A DNA stretch of 64,000 bases, taken from NCBI GenBank assembly GCA_010672925.1, contig JAAHFP010000023.1:22584-86583 (forward strand). Direction: 5' to 3'. The notes under the pieces are model-generated. The model saw only the letters and a list, made by a program, of their open reading frames with translations. It was not told the origin of the DNA and did not search any database. Origin of the DNA: Symploca sp. SIO1C2. Lineage in GTDB: Bacteria; Cyanobacteriota; Cyanobacteriia; Cyanobacteriales; Coleofasciculaceae. This document shows positions 22,479 to 32,030 of this stretch, piece after piece. The number at the start of each line of letters is the position of its first letter. Within the stretch, counting starts at the first letter, position 1. Position numbers and translations under genes: made by a program.

Positions 22479-22725
22479 ATTACAGCGCAAAGGGCTGTAT
22501 AAACCAGACATACAAAGCTTTTAGTCGTTGACAAGCCAATTTTTTGCCATGTAAATATCTCAAATGGCTCACAAAGATGGCATTGTTGTGGCAAATCCCT
22601 GGGTCATCTTCAAGCTGACAGATGATAGCTAAAAATTGATGACTAACAATCCCATCATGATTTGAGAGAAACAGTTGTTGAAACTCTAAAAAAGTTTGAA
22701 TTATACAGATAAATGCGAATGTTAC
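22479..22725 (-). pseudogene. Unidentified coding-like remnant, no start codon
   Basis: An open minus-strand frame of about 80 codons ends at TAA near 22479. It reads ...FQQLFLSNHDGIVSHQFLAI and LHGKKLACQRLKALYVWF, which has the look of real protein. No ATG lies in frame. The related flank of tpsA5 (46390-46490) matches only its first part (FRQLFLSN) and then breaks up. The family was not recognised. Confidence 0.3.
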
Positions 22726-23259
22726 AAAAATTAAAATTATACAGACAATGCAAAGGATGCCCTGTATCGAAACACAATTAGCTCAAGAAAAAACAGCTAA
22801 TTGCTGGGGATGCATCTGGCGCAATTTCTAAGGTTTTTGGTAGAGCGAGACACTTGTGTTCACTACGATATAGCTTAATTACAAGAAGACCTCAAAACCT
22901 TGCAATCAATTTATTAGGATAATTCTTATCAGCAATACTTCACCTATCTCAAGCAAGTGCGAAGGTGAGGAAGATAACCCTTGCTTAGCAATTATACAAT
23001 ACAATTTTGATTTTGAGTGCAGTTTCTTATAAAAATTTAGATAAGAAACCGAGAGAAGCTGAAGCAATTGAGTGTTTGGAGATATCTATTATCATACTGA
23101 TTAGTTCTCAACGATGAATTTCTCCACTTTAATCCATCACTTTAACCTAAAGTTATTCAACTATTTTAGGACAAAGTATTATTGCCAAATCCGGTTCTTA
23201 GAATACGTGAAAAATAATTCAAAGTTCCCCAGAATTGGAGAATTTAGGGGGCAAAGTAA

Positions 23260-23385
23260 TATCAAGTTCGGTTGAATACTTACACTTCGGTTGCAATAAG
23301 GCAGAGGGCAGAAGGCAGAGGGCAGAAGGAAAGAAAGAAGGTTGCAAGGGAGAAGGGAGCTATAAGTGATTATCCGAACTTGATA
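23260..23385. mobile_element. Small inverted-repeat element with minisatellite core
   Basis: A perfect 12-bp inverted repeat (TATCAAGTTCGG ... CCGAACTTGATA) bounds 126 bp. The interior holds GGCAGAGG/GGCAGAAGG units. The design, inverted ends around a simple repeat, resembles the element found inside ribokinase and tpsA4, but the ends differ. Confidence 0.5.
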
Positions 23386-23687
23386 TAAGAGGTTTTTTAT
23401 CACCGGATTTGATATATAACAGCTATCTCAACCGAGAATAAGAATCCCCATAGATACCATTCTGGACGAATGCTATCTATGGGAAGTGTCAAAATCAATA
23501 GACATCTCCGGAAATTGGGTTTCCAGCTAGACAGGATAAGGGTTTTATAGCAATCGCTAAGGCGGTTAGAACAACACCAAATGCTGAAACCTTTACCTGT
23601 CAACCTCTTCCCTTCTGCCTTCTGCCTTCTGCCTTCTGCCTCTTGCTATAGATCCTTTGAGAGGAGATGTCTAATCATCCAGGAATC

Positions 23688-26600
23688 TTATAGTTCCTCC
23701 TCAACACCAAAGTACAACGCCGTGTACTTGATAATATCCTGTTCGTGAGGTTGCAACTCTGGTAAGTAAGTCTTCAGAGTCTTACGCACTGCATCAGCGA
23801 AGCTAGAAACATCCTGAGTCTGATTTTTCACAAACGGTTCGAGCTTTTTAATCAACTCGTAATTACTCTCAATATGTGCCGCCCGAAGCGCTTTTTCCAT
23901 TGCTGGTGCATTGGTGGCTTCAATCTCCGGTAAAATCCGGCTGACAAAGGTAACCCGGTGCATAATCCGCCAGCATTTGGGCTTCTTATCCCCTTGATTT
24001 GCTTGACGCAAAGCAACGGCATTGGGGTCATCGCTTTGTTCTAACCAGATGGGGTCTACCACCTTATTGAAGAAATCCTCGAAATTATTTTTGGTGGGTT
24101 CGAGATAGAAGCTCAAAAAGCGGTAGGCATCCACTTTACCAGGACGTGAAATGGGGTTGCCTTGTTCATCATAAGCCCCACCGCCTTCGTTAATTCGACC
24201 GGCATATTTCTCCCGTTCCGCATCGGTATTCACATACAGTTGAATATCACTCTCTGGTTCTGCCTCCACTGCAATGCTAAAGGATTTTTCCGTTTCTTTG
24301 CCCTTGGTCTTGATGGTCTCTACATGACCGCCAAATAGAGCATCCATTTCAACTGCGATAACGACCTTCATTATCATAAGCTTGAGGTCTAGCGTTGGAC
24401 CACCCATACCCTGAAAGAAATAAGAACTGGTGTTTGATTCTTGAACCGATTCCATCACTTCAGTGGATTCAGCGAAAAAGCCCCCATCGGCTGTCCAAAC
24501 GTAGGTATTGACCAGATTGCGAGATGATATTTTTTTCGGAACGTTGCTACTTTGCAGTTCTTGGGCAACTCCTGCGGCAGTGTCGTACTGCTTATAGTGA
24601 GTTTCCAACTCCTGCTGTTCTCGTTCGATCTGCTTTTTCAAGGCGTAGGCTTCAATGGGCTTGAAGTAACTGTAATGACCATAGGTGGTGGCGTTGGCAT
24701 AATCCGGGTCACATTGAACACTGCCATCTTCCTTCAAACCGACTTTGCCATCCAGGGTTCCCTGTTTGGTGTAGGTCTTATTTAGAGGGAAGGTAATAAT
24801 ATTCCAATCTTTAGGAATATCCGGATTCGGCATTATTCGGTAGGAAAGCAGGGCATTATTGTGCGCCAGACGCAGGGCAAACACATCCATCGTATCCGAC
24901 TGCACTAAGGCAAACCCTGTATTCGCCGGGATAAACCGCCGCCCCACAGCAGAATTAATTTCCGAACCTGCTTGTTCCCAAGCACCGCGCAATTCCAAAC
25001 GGCTAGTTTTAGTGGTATTGCGGCCATAGTTGACACTCGATTCATTCAAGCGGCTGCTGGAATACTCTAATGTAGCCCTGATTCCAGCCGTACTTGTGAC
25101 ATCTGCAGCTTTTGAGATGAAGTAAAGACCCAAACCAGCACCCACACTTGCATCAGCCCCCATCCCAATTCCTACTGTTGTGTCAATGGACGTATTAAAG
25201 CCCGTCTCCTTAGAAGCAGCATAGATATAGTTGACACTCTCAGGTTCTTCTAATTCTATAGCGCTACAGCCGGTGTAGTCCTGAAATTCACCCACTTTCA
25301 TGCTGGTGCCAGTGAGGTTTTCGCTGGGGACGGGTGGCGCACCCTCAATGTAGCCAATAATCTCTGGATTAGCTTGCACTTGTCCAATCCATTCAGTGAC
25401 CAGATTACCAACTTTGTAACCGGTGAACAAATGCCATTGATTGTCTTTGATGTAACTGTAACAACGCTTGTGAACCCCAATCAGATTGCCATCGGTATCG
25501 TATTGCAGATCCCCGTACTCTTGTACCCCTGGGCGACTGTGAATTGTATTGTGGAATTGGGTCTTGACTCCCCCTAAAGCCGAGCGCACCTCGGCAATGT
25601 CATCGCTGATGGGAGCCGTGGAAATTACAACAAGGGGTTGGCTATCACCACTACCAACAGTGAGATGGTTCCCCAACAGAGAATGGTCTCGCAGCTCTGT
25701 TTCGCTCTCCAAATCAAAAGTATAGTAGGCAATCAGATCTTGCTTTTCTCCTTTAAGTCGGGCGAACAAGTTATCCTGAATCTGCTCTTGGGTGCGAGAA
25801 ACTTTCCAAATCCGCGCTTCTTCCATGATTCCATTAAAGCACTCTTGCAGACTGCTATTTTGCTTAGCCCCCAGGGTGAATTGTGCTGAACCCCACGATG
25901 ATGGTTGACTCATGTCCTCAAGTTTCACCGGAGAGCCATTGTGGTAGAAGAGCAAGCTGGAACCGTTAATGTCTAGGTTTTTGACCCATTTGGCACCTTG
26001 GACGATGGCGTGATTGTTACTCTGGGAGTCGTGGGCAATGTTGCCTTCGTTCTCCTCAAACTGCCACCAGGCAATTAATGCTTCTTCATTGCCGGGAATC
26101 TTGCCACCTAAATTTTCCTGACTGAGTTCTTTATTGTAAAGGCGGATCTCGCTGATGATGCCTTTAAAGTAGTTTTCCCGAGAACCGTTATAGGTCTTAC
26201 CAATTTCTAGAGGTTGCTCGCAGCTACCAGGGTCTTTGCCTTTGTGTGTCTCGTAACCCCGTTCTTCTTGGTTAATGTAGAAACGAATATCAAACCATTG
26301 ACTAATATTGATAGATGGCTTCTTTTCAGTTCCCGTATTCTTGGTTTCCATTTGAAAAGAGCGAGTCACGGCAATTTTGTAAAATCGCCCCGGCCTGAGA
26401 GTTCCATCGGAGTAGTAAATGTGATTGCCACCATCTTTATCTTCAAAGGCAAAGGCAATTTTCCCATTCTTCTCAAGATAAAGTGAATAGGGAACAGACT
26501 CTTTCGTGCCGTCATCTAGTATGCCTTTGCTCAAAATCCCCCGGCGCTGTTGGAGGTCGTCCACCTGTAAGAATACCTCGATCGTTAAATCTTGAGTGAT

Positions 26601-29600
26601 GTTCAAGGTGGAATTATGAGGGCAGCTTAGGTAGGCACTGCCATTAAACTGCAAACCGTAGGATTGTTGGTAGGCTACAGCGAGATGCTCCCATTGCTGC
26701 AATTTGAGACGGTCCTGGCTTTGTTTAAACAGGTTGCCAACTCCCATAAAGCAGGTATAACCATCTTGGTGAGGTTTTAGTCCCAAAGTGTACTGAGAGT
26801 TAGAGGACTTATGATGGATAATCCTTGTGATGCCAGTAATGGAATTGGGGTTGACCCAAGCCTCTAGAGTCAAATCACCATCAGCATCCAAGTTGTCGGA
26901 GGGCACTGCTAGACCGACATAATCATCTTCACCATCAAAAGCGAGGGCTTTACCCGGTGACTTGGGAACCCACTGACAAGATTTCCTGGTGCCACTCTTC
27001 GTTGCTGTACCGTTTTGCACCTTCCCATTAACATTACCAGGAACAGCGTTGAACTGTAATGAACCCTGTTGTAGATTATGGGTGAGTTTATTCGTGCTTG
27101 CCTTGACTGCGTAGTCATAGGGAACGAGATAAACTGATGTTTTAGCGAAAAATTCTAGCTGGGAACTGACGATTCCAATAGAAGTAGGATTGAGTTCTAC
27201 AGCACCCTCTAATTGTAATTTAGTTTTACCGATTAGCAGAACATCATCCGGTTGAAGGGGATATTTGACTGGCTGCTCCAAGGTCAGAGTTGTCACAGTC
27301 CCTGACACATCAGTAGCCAGACTGCCTATAAAAACTTTTTCGTTAGCAGTGCCATTGAGAACATTGATAAATTGCTCAACCTCTCGTGGGACATCGTTCC
27401 AAGTTTCGGTGAGGTCTGTCGCAGTATTCTGGATAACGACAGTGCAGGTATCTGGAGTCGTGCCATCACTAACGGTGATGCTAGCTTCGTCGATTTCTGG
27501 TTCTGCTGATCGGGCAATAAACGTTATATTTCCGGTTTCTGCAGCCAATAGAGATTGAGCTTTTTCCGTATTAGTGTCGTAATAAGCGGCAAAAAATTGG
27601 TTATCTAGATCCCCAGCTCGACCCTGGAAATAGAGTGCAATTTGACCAGTGGCACTATCAAAAAGTTGTGGCGCATCTTTAGAATCGGCAAAGCTCAGAA
27701 TAGCACCGGACAGAGTTAGACCAAAAGGATCTATATGCAATAGAGACATCGGTAATGGCTCAACATTGCCCTGTTGACTTTTGAGTTCAATGAGTTCTTT
27801 TTCTGCTTCACTCAGTTGCTTTTGTTTGTCAACCTTGTTACGTTTTTGGCCATTTATGAGTCTTGAAAGTTTGTTTTTTTCATTTGTCAGGCGAATTTTA
27901 GTCTGAACTTGCAGGCTGTCTGCCAAACGACTTTTTGACCTAGGCTTGAGTGTGACACGGGTAATATTACCGTGGCTATTTGAGTCTAGCCATTTATTGC
28001 AATCAAATGTAAGACTTTCTAACTTTCGAGAGCCATAATACACCTCAATCACGACTTTCTCTAAATACCATCCATCACCATCAGGTTTGTGGACTTTGAT
28101 CTCTTTTATAGTCCCAATGTTCCCAAAATTGAATAGGCCATACTTGTCCCATTTCCCTTTTTGAAAATCATCACCGGAGTTGTCTAAACGTTTTTTCTTA
28201 CTATCTTTCAATGTTCCATCAATCACCAGATAAACAGGATCATCCGTATCCGCACGACTCTTTGATCCTGTCTTAACTTTTACCTTATAACGATAGGCAT
28301 TCGATTGTTTTAGCTCTTCCTGAAAGTTACTTTTTTGACCCGGTAACCTTGCCAATGTTTGATTAATTGCAGAAATCTTTGCGTTCTTGTTTTTAATCTC
28401 AAATTCAAGCTGTTGGATATCACCTTTAAGCCGCAATATACTTTCCTCGGTGTTGCTAATTCCATCCAAAAGTTCACTGGCCGATAAATTTTGGAGACCC
28501 TGGGTTAACAGCAGAGGTAGATTTATGTTGTCTGGTACTTGGGTTAGCTTTCCTTCTCGGGAGACACCAAAATCGAGAACACCAATATAGTTTTGACCTC
28601 CATTGCTCTGTTCTTCCCCTGTGCCTACTGCTAGCATCACCCGGGCATTTCGTTTAACGGGTTTTGCTTTCTGATCGTAGCCTGTTACTGCTTCTTCCTG
28701 CTGGTAATATAAAATTGCCGAAAGTCCCGATTCAATGGTGCGTCCATTAAACTTAAAACTGCTACGACGAATCCCGAAACCCTCGCCAATGGGAGCATCA
28801 GATATTACCCATTGGGGACTGCCCTCAATTGTGCCGTGGTTCGCGTTGTCAGTTTGGTCGTGGACAGTATTGCCCGCTGCTTCATCAAAGCGCCAATAGC
28901 CAATCAGTCCAGGTTCGTTGCCGACTAAGCGGTAGTTCATCGACCCTTGAATTTCATCTTGGGAGCGAGGGCGGTTCCAGAGACGAACTTCATCAATCGT
29001 TCCCTGGAATTTCTGATTAGTATCGAATAGACAGCCTATACGGAACTCGCCACTAGCTAAACAATCAGAATCAGCAATTCTCGTTTCCAGCAATATTCCA
29101 TCACAGTAAAGCCTTTGTTCCTTATTGGAGTGGTTGTAAGTACAAGTCCAATGATGCCAATTTTGGTCAGTATAAACCTCTTCCGTCTCGATCGCATTCC
29201 CTCCACCAAATGCCAGAAAGAACTTATTACTTGAGCGAAAACCACAGACCAGGCCATGGTTCAACTCTGGATTTGATTGTTGCGCTTGTGATACCAGAAC
29301 TTGTTGATTGCCATCAATCACTCCCCGTTTCACCCAAAATTCAACGGTAAAACTCTTATTCGCCAGGTCAATATTCTGCCCACAGTTAATCTGAGTATGC
29401 CCATCAAAATCCAAAGCTGACTCCGCATAGCCCGACTTGTTAAAAATCGGAATCAAATCTTGACCGGTAAAGGGACAGGTTCCTGGTTGCCGCTCAAACA
29501 CAGATTTCTGATATTCTTCACTGGGGCTGGTGTAGAATTGGGTTCCCTTAGTATTAAACAACCCATCATTATAACGTTCTATATTGAACGAGTCGATTAA

Positions 29601-30386
29601 TCCCGTCTGACTGTTGTGGGTAAAAATCTGCCAGCGCCGGATCTCAGCGATTTGAGTGGGTAGCAGCAACACGGTGAAACGCCCATCTCGTAAGTTCCGT
29701 ACAAAGTCCAATTCCTGAGTAGGCTCTAAGAAGGGCTTTTTCTCCATATCCTGCGCCCCCAAGCTGTCCTTGTTACTGTCGAAACGATACTTATTACGAC
29801 TGCGTTTGTAACGCACTTCCCGTTTGGGTACAAGTTCACTCCCCACCAAGACAAAACGATCAACTAATAATGTCTCTTCTATCACCGGGACTTTGTTGCC
29901 ATCTTGGTCTAGAATTGGGCTGCCGTCAGAGTTACGGGCATAGACCATATCCTCATGTTGACTATCGATGGACTGACGGAAAATATAGATATATTTACCA
30001 TCAGAAAGCGCCTGAAATGGGGTATCTGCGGTGAAACGAGCCGTAGTAGAGAGAAACTGATCGATTTCTTCGGGTCGCAGAGTGCCCGGTTCCGCTTCAG
30101 CACGACTGCCTTTTTTCACAATTGGCATCTTTGTGGGGTCAACAATTCCATAACCCACTTGCACAACTTCATTACAGAAGTTTAATTGTTTCGGGTTTTC
30201 TAGCCAATAGTGGACATCTAGGGGACTTTTTCCCTTTTCACTATTATTTAAATCCAGCACGGAATAGTAAATCCGTCGCCGGTCATCCATTGCTAGGGCG
30301 ACCACTGTGCCTTTGTGCCGCACCATTGTTGAGTTTTTGTAATTGCGATCGCTGTAACTTTTTAGAAAGTTATCGCTAATACTCAT
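23688..30386 (-). CDS. Giant LamG/PLAT-domain protein, 2232 aa
   Basis: This is a very large multidomain protein of unknown function. Residues 1-320 are an unrecognised N-terminal region. A LamG (concanavalin-like) domain spans about 322-530. A coiled coil at about 636-697 leads into a PLAT/LH2-like domain (about 698-803; YKVKVKTGS, DGWYLEKVVIEV, FDCNKWL), then a second coiled coil. Further on, one LamG domain appears to be inserted inside another: the outer one stops at QQWEHLAVAYQQ and resumes at SSLLFYHNGSPVKLEDM after a complete inner LamG. The C-terminal about 600 residues (GYIEGAPPVPSENLT onward) have Ser/Thr-rich stretches and a helical region EIERE-like QIEREQQELETH. No signal peptide is visible, so cell location is uncertain. 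A carbohydrate- or lipid-binding role is inferred from the domains. Confidence 0.8.
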   Translation of the reverse strand: MSISDNFLKSYSDRNYKNSTMVRHKGTVVALAMDDRRRIYYSVLDLNNSEKGKSPLDVHYWLENPKQLNFCNEVVQVGYGIVDPTKMPIVKKGSRAEAEPGTLRPEEIDQFLSTTARFTADTPFQALSDGKYIYIFRQSIDSQHEDMVYARNSDGSPILDQDGNKVPVIEETLLVDRFVLVGSELVPKREVRYKRSRNKYRFDSNKDSLGAQDMEKKPFLEPTQELDFVRNLRDGRFTVLLLPTQIAEIRRWQIFTHNSQTGLIDSFNIERYNDGLFNTKGTQFYTSPSEEYQKSVFERQPGTCPFTGQDLIPIFNKSGYAESALDFDGHTQINCGQNIDLANKSFTVEFWVKRGVIDGNQQVLVSQAQQSNPELNHGLVCGFRSSNKFFLAFGGGNAIETEEVYTDQNWHHWTCTYNHSNKEQRLYCDGILLETRIADSDCLASGEFRIGCLFDTNQKFQGTIDEVRLWNRPRSQDEIQGSMNYRLVGNEPGLIGYWRFDEAAGNTVHDQTDNANHGTIEGSPQWVISDAPIGEGFGIRRSSFKFNGRTIESGLSAILYYQQEEAVTGYDQKAKPVKRNARVMLAVGTGEEQSNGGQNYIGVLDFGVSREGKLTQVPDNINLPLLLTQGLQNLSASELLDGISNTEESILRLKGDIQQLEFEIKNKNAKISAINQTLARLPGQKSNFQEELKQSNAYRYKVKVKTGSKSRADTDDPVYLVIDGTLKDSKKKRLDNSGDDFQKGKWDKYGLFNFGNIGTIKEIKVHKPDGDGWYLEKVVIEVYYGSRKLESLTFDCNKWLDSNSHGNITRVTLKPRSKSRLADSLQVQTKIRLTNEKNKLSRLINGQKRNKVDKQKQLSEAEKELIELKSQQGNVEPLPMSLLHIDPFGLTLSGAILSFADSKDAPQLFDSATGQIALYFQGRAGDLDNQFFAAYYDTNTEKAQSLLAAETGNITFIARSAEPEIDEASITVSDGTTPDTCTVVIQNTATDLTETWNDVPREVEQFINVLNGTANEKVFIGSLATDVSGTVTTLTLEQPVKYPLQPDDVLLIGKTKLQLEGAVELNPTSIGIVSSQLEFFAKTSVYLVPYDYAVKASTNKLTHNLQQGSLQFNAVPGNVNGKVQNGTATKSGTRKSCQWVPKSPGKALAFDGEDDYVGLAVPSDNLDADGDLTLEAWVNPNSITGITRIIHHKSSNSQYTLGLKPHQDGYTCFMGVGNLFKQSQDRLKLQQWEHLAVAYQQSYGLQFNGSAYLSCPHNSTLNITQDLTIEVFLQVDDLQQRRGILSKGILDDGTKESVPYSLYLEKNGKIAFAFEDKDGGNHIYYSDGTLRPGRFYKIAVTRSFQMETKNTGTEKKPSINISQWFDIRFYINQEERGYETHKGKDPGSCEQPLEIGKTYNGSRENYFKGIISEIRLYNKELSQENLGGKIPGNEEALIAWWQFEENEGNIAHDSQSNNHAIVQGAKWVKNLDINGSSLLFYHNGSPVKLEDMSQPSSWGSAQFTLGAKQNSSLQECFNGIMEEARIWKVSRTQEQIQDNLFARLKGEKQDLIAYYTFDLESETELRDHSLLGNHLTVGSGDSQPLVVISTAPISDDIAEVRSALGGVKTQFHNTIHSRPGVQEYGDLQYDTDGNLIGVHKRCYSYIKDNQWHLFTGYKVGNLVTEWIGQVQANPEIIGYIEGAPPVPSENLTGTSMKVGEFQDYTGCSAIELEEPESVNYIYAASKETGFNTSIDTTVGIGMGADASVGAGLGLYFISKAADVTSTAGIRATLEYSSSRLNESSVNYGRNTTKTSRLELRGAWEQAGSEINSAVGRRFIPANTGFALVQSDTMDVFALRLAHNNALLSYRIMPNPDIPKDWNIITFPLNKTYTKQGTLDGKVGLKEDGSVQCDPDYANATTYGHYSYFKPIEAYALKKQIEREQQELETHYKQYDTAAGVAQELQSSNVPKKISSRNLVNTYVWTADGGFFAESTEVMESVQESNTSSYFFQGMGGPTLDLKLMIMKVVIAVEMDALFGGHVETIKTKGKETEKSFSIAVEAEPESDIQLYVNTDAEREKYAGRINEGGGAYDEQGNPISRPGKVDAYRFLSFYLEPTKNNFEDFFNKVVDPIWLEQSDDPNAVALRQANQGDKKPKCWRIMHRVTFVSRILPEIEATNAPAMEKALRAAHIESNYELIKKLEPFVKNQTQDVSSFADAVRKTLKTYLPELQPHEQDIIKYTALYFGVEEEL

Positions 30387-30519
30387 CGTTGTTTTTCTCC
30401 AATCAAGACTTACTTTGAAAATTAAATAACGAAAGATTAATTGACAATCTTTTCGTGATTTATGTCTTTAGGCTGTAGCCTTCAAGAATCAAAAATGTCA
30501 ATAAAATAACTGTATTTAT
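30387..30519 (-). promoter_or_regulatory. Probable upstream region of the LamG-protein gene
   Basis: The 130 bp between the start of the LamG gene and the pyrF remnant are AT-rich and contain no gene. GGAGAAAAACAACGATG at the start gives a plausible ribosome binding site. No promoter can be fixed with confidence. Confidence 0.3.
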
Positions 30520-31532
30520 ATAAGTTTTTTTGAGAGATTAAATGAAGCAATTTATTGCAATCGTAGTTTACTAATTTTCGGACTCAATCCTAATCCTAAA
30601 ATGATATCTAGCTGCTACAGTAAGCCAGAGTATACAGGTAGCAACATTGATAGTTTGTGGGAATGCTTGCAATTGATCATCACCGAGACTAGTGATTTAG
30701 TCTGCGCTTATAAACTAACCTTCTGCTTTTATCAATTTTTTGGGGCTCCAGTCCTGGAACTGTTGGAGAAAATCCTAGCCGTAATCCCCCCTAATATTCC
30801 CATTATCCTAAATGCTCAACACAGTGGCTTCAATACCTGTATTTCCTTAGCTAAACTGTATCGAAACAGTGGTAACTAAATGCCATTAACCTCAATTCTT
30901 ATCCAGTAAAAGACTAATTACAAGCATTTTTAGTCTTTTCTGGTAAAGCAGTATTTATTCTTTGCTGCACACCTTGTATTAGTACATCGTTTGTACGAAA
31001 ATACTATTATATTGAACTACATTTTACTTACAAATAGTCAAAAGAGTAAAAACATAGAACCCTCTTGAAAAATTAGCATTAGAATTATAAAACACTCACC
31101 ATAAGTGCTACAAAGAATCCATTCTTTTGCTCCAGAAAGAGTAGCCCATAATATTTAGAGAAAAAGTATCGCTGAGTTCAACTAAATCCTCCAAGCAGGT
31201 TTAAATACAAGTAGTAATAGCTTGCTCATTGTTGCCATCAAAATATGTTAACAAATGAGCAAACAGCTTAACCAATAAAATCTCTACGAGAAGCAATTAA
31301 TCAACTCAAAAATAAGATTATCTGGGAGGGTTATATCTGCTAATTGTCGATGCCTGATGTTTATTTATTAAAGTAGGATCCTCATCAGGATTTGATTTTG
31401 CAAATCTATGATCTTGGCTGCATGATGTTTGGCAATTTTGTTCAAGCATCAGGTGCAACCTTGCCTTACTATATTGACCTGCGTAAAATTATTTCCAATC
31501 CTCAAATCTTCCATCAAATTCTCTACGCCTAA
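30520..31532 (+). pseudogene. Decayed pyrF-pyrE fusion (OMP decarboxylase / orotate phosphoribosyltransferase)
   Basis: A degraded gene for the last two steps of UMP synthesis. The start codon has become ATA (30520), followed by SFFERLNEAI and GLNPNPKM, then LVCAYKLTFCFYQFFGAP and PPNIPIILNAQH, as in type-2 OMP decarboxylases. A frameshift and stops follow at 30877, but KAVFILCC (about 30943-30966) and MLTNEQTA..PIKSLREAINQL (about 31240-31310) still match. The orotate phosphoribosyltransferase start is recognisable at 31389-31529 (DLILQIYDLGC, FGNFVQASGATLPYYIDLRK), then a stop. The remainder of pyrE is missing. A functional copy must be elsewhere if the cell makes its own UMP. Confidence 0.85.
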
Positions 31533-31875
31533 GTAGTTAGGCACAATTACTTGTAAAACCTCTCTCCTACCAGGAGAGGGGAGTCTTCCTCACAAGGGTA
31601 GGTTTTTAATATTTAGGTGAAAATGAGACAAGGAAGGAACCCACCCCCATTGGTGTCAACACACAGCAATCGCATAATTTGTGAGAAATTATGGTAGAGG
31701 CAATTCATGAATTGCCTCTACGTTCGAACGCTTTTCACCTTAAGTAGACAAGGAGGATTTTTTACGAAAAACTGGGCTTTTCAACATCAACAATTTTGGC
31801 GAACCGAACAGAATTTTGTACGGTTTTACTCCCTTGTCACCTTGTCTTCCTTGTCCTCCTTGTCTTGTCCCAACC
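31533..31875. other. Intergenic repeats between the pyrFE remnant and a MITE copy
   Basis: No gene is seen. A CTCTCCTACCAGGAGAG hairpin lies at about 31563, and a perfect 28-bp palindrome at 31694-31721. CCTTGTC-type repeats occur at about 31830-31868. Confidence 0.5.
31694..31721. repeat. Perfect 28-bp palindrome
   Basis: The half-site GTAGAGGCAATTCA is followed by its exact reverse complement. It could form a cruciform or RNA hairpin, but there is no T-run after it, so a terminator call is not supported. Confidence 0.7.
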
Positions 31876-32027
31876 GGGTGAACGAAATTTTGGGTGGGAT
31901 TTCTTGAGCTTTGTATCCAAACATTATCAGTTCTCTCTTCTTCCTCCGCTCCTCTGCTCCTCCGCTCCTCTGCTCCTCCGCTCCTCCGCTCCTCTGCTCC
32001 TCCGCTCCTCTGCTCCTCTGCTCCCCC
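31876..32027 (+). mobile_element. MITE-like repeat family 1, right end missing
   Basis: It begins with the left end GGGTGAACGAAATTTT and the conserved 50-bp head (GGGATTTCTTGAGCTTTG, CCAAACATTATCAG). The 8-bp minisatellite GCTCCTCT/GCTCCTCC follows. The right inverted end is absent: the core stops three bases before the tpsA4 stop codon. Confidence 0.75.
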
Positions 32028-32030
32028 GAT

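Larger units (their letters stand above)
22319..23687. other. 1.37-kb intergenic region rich in repeats and coding-like remnants
   Basis: No intact gene is seen. The first 60 bp match the leader of tpsA4 almost exactly. Bases about 22660-23026 are duplicated at 46420-46890 upstream of tpsA5. A minus-strand frame without a start (about 22720-22479; LEDDPGICHNNAIFVSHLRY) looks like the remnant of a gene I do not recognise. Later come an inverted-repeat element at 23260-23385, a half-copy of repeat family 2 at 23546-23574, and CTTCTGC minisatellite units near 23610-23645. Confidence 0.6.

Noticed and set aside
23688-30386. Insecticidal-toxin or pore-forming toxin call for the LamG/PLAT giant
   Set aside because: The Ser/Thr-rich C-terminal stretches are suggestive, but no defining toxin motif was recognised.
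30601-30879. Small intact hypothetical gene (92 codons)
   Set aside because: The frame continues upstream without a start and downstream through stops as a decayed pyrF-pyrE sequence, so it is part of a pseudogene.
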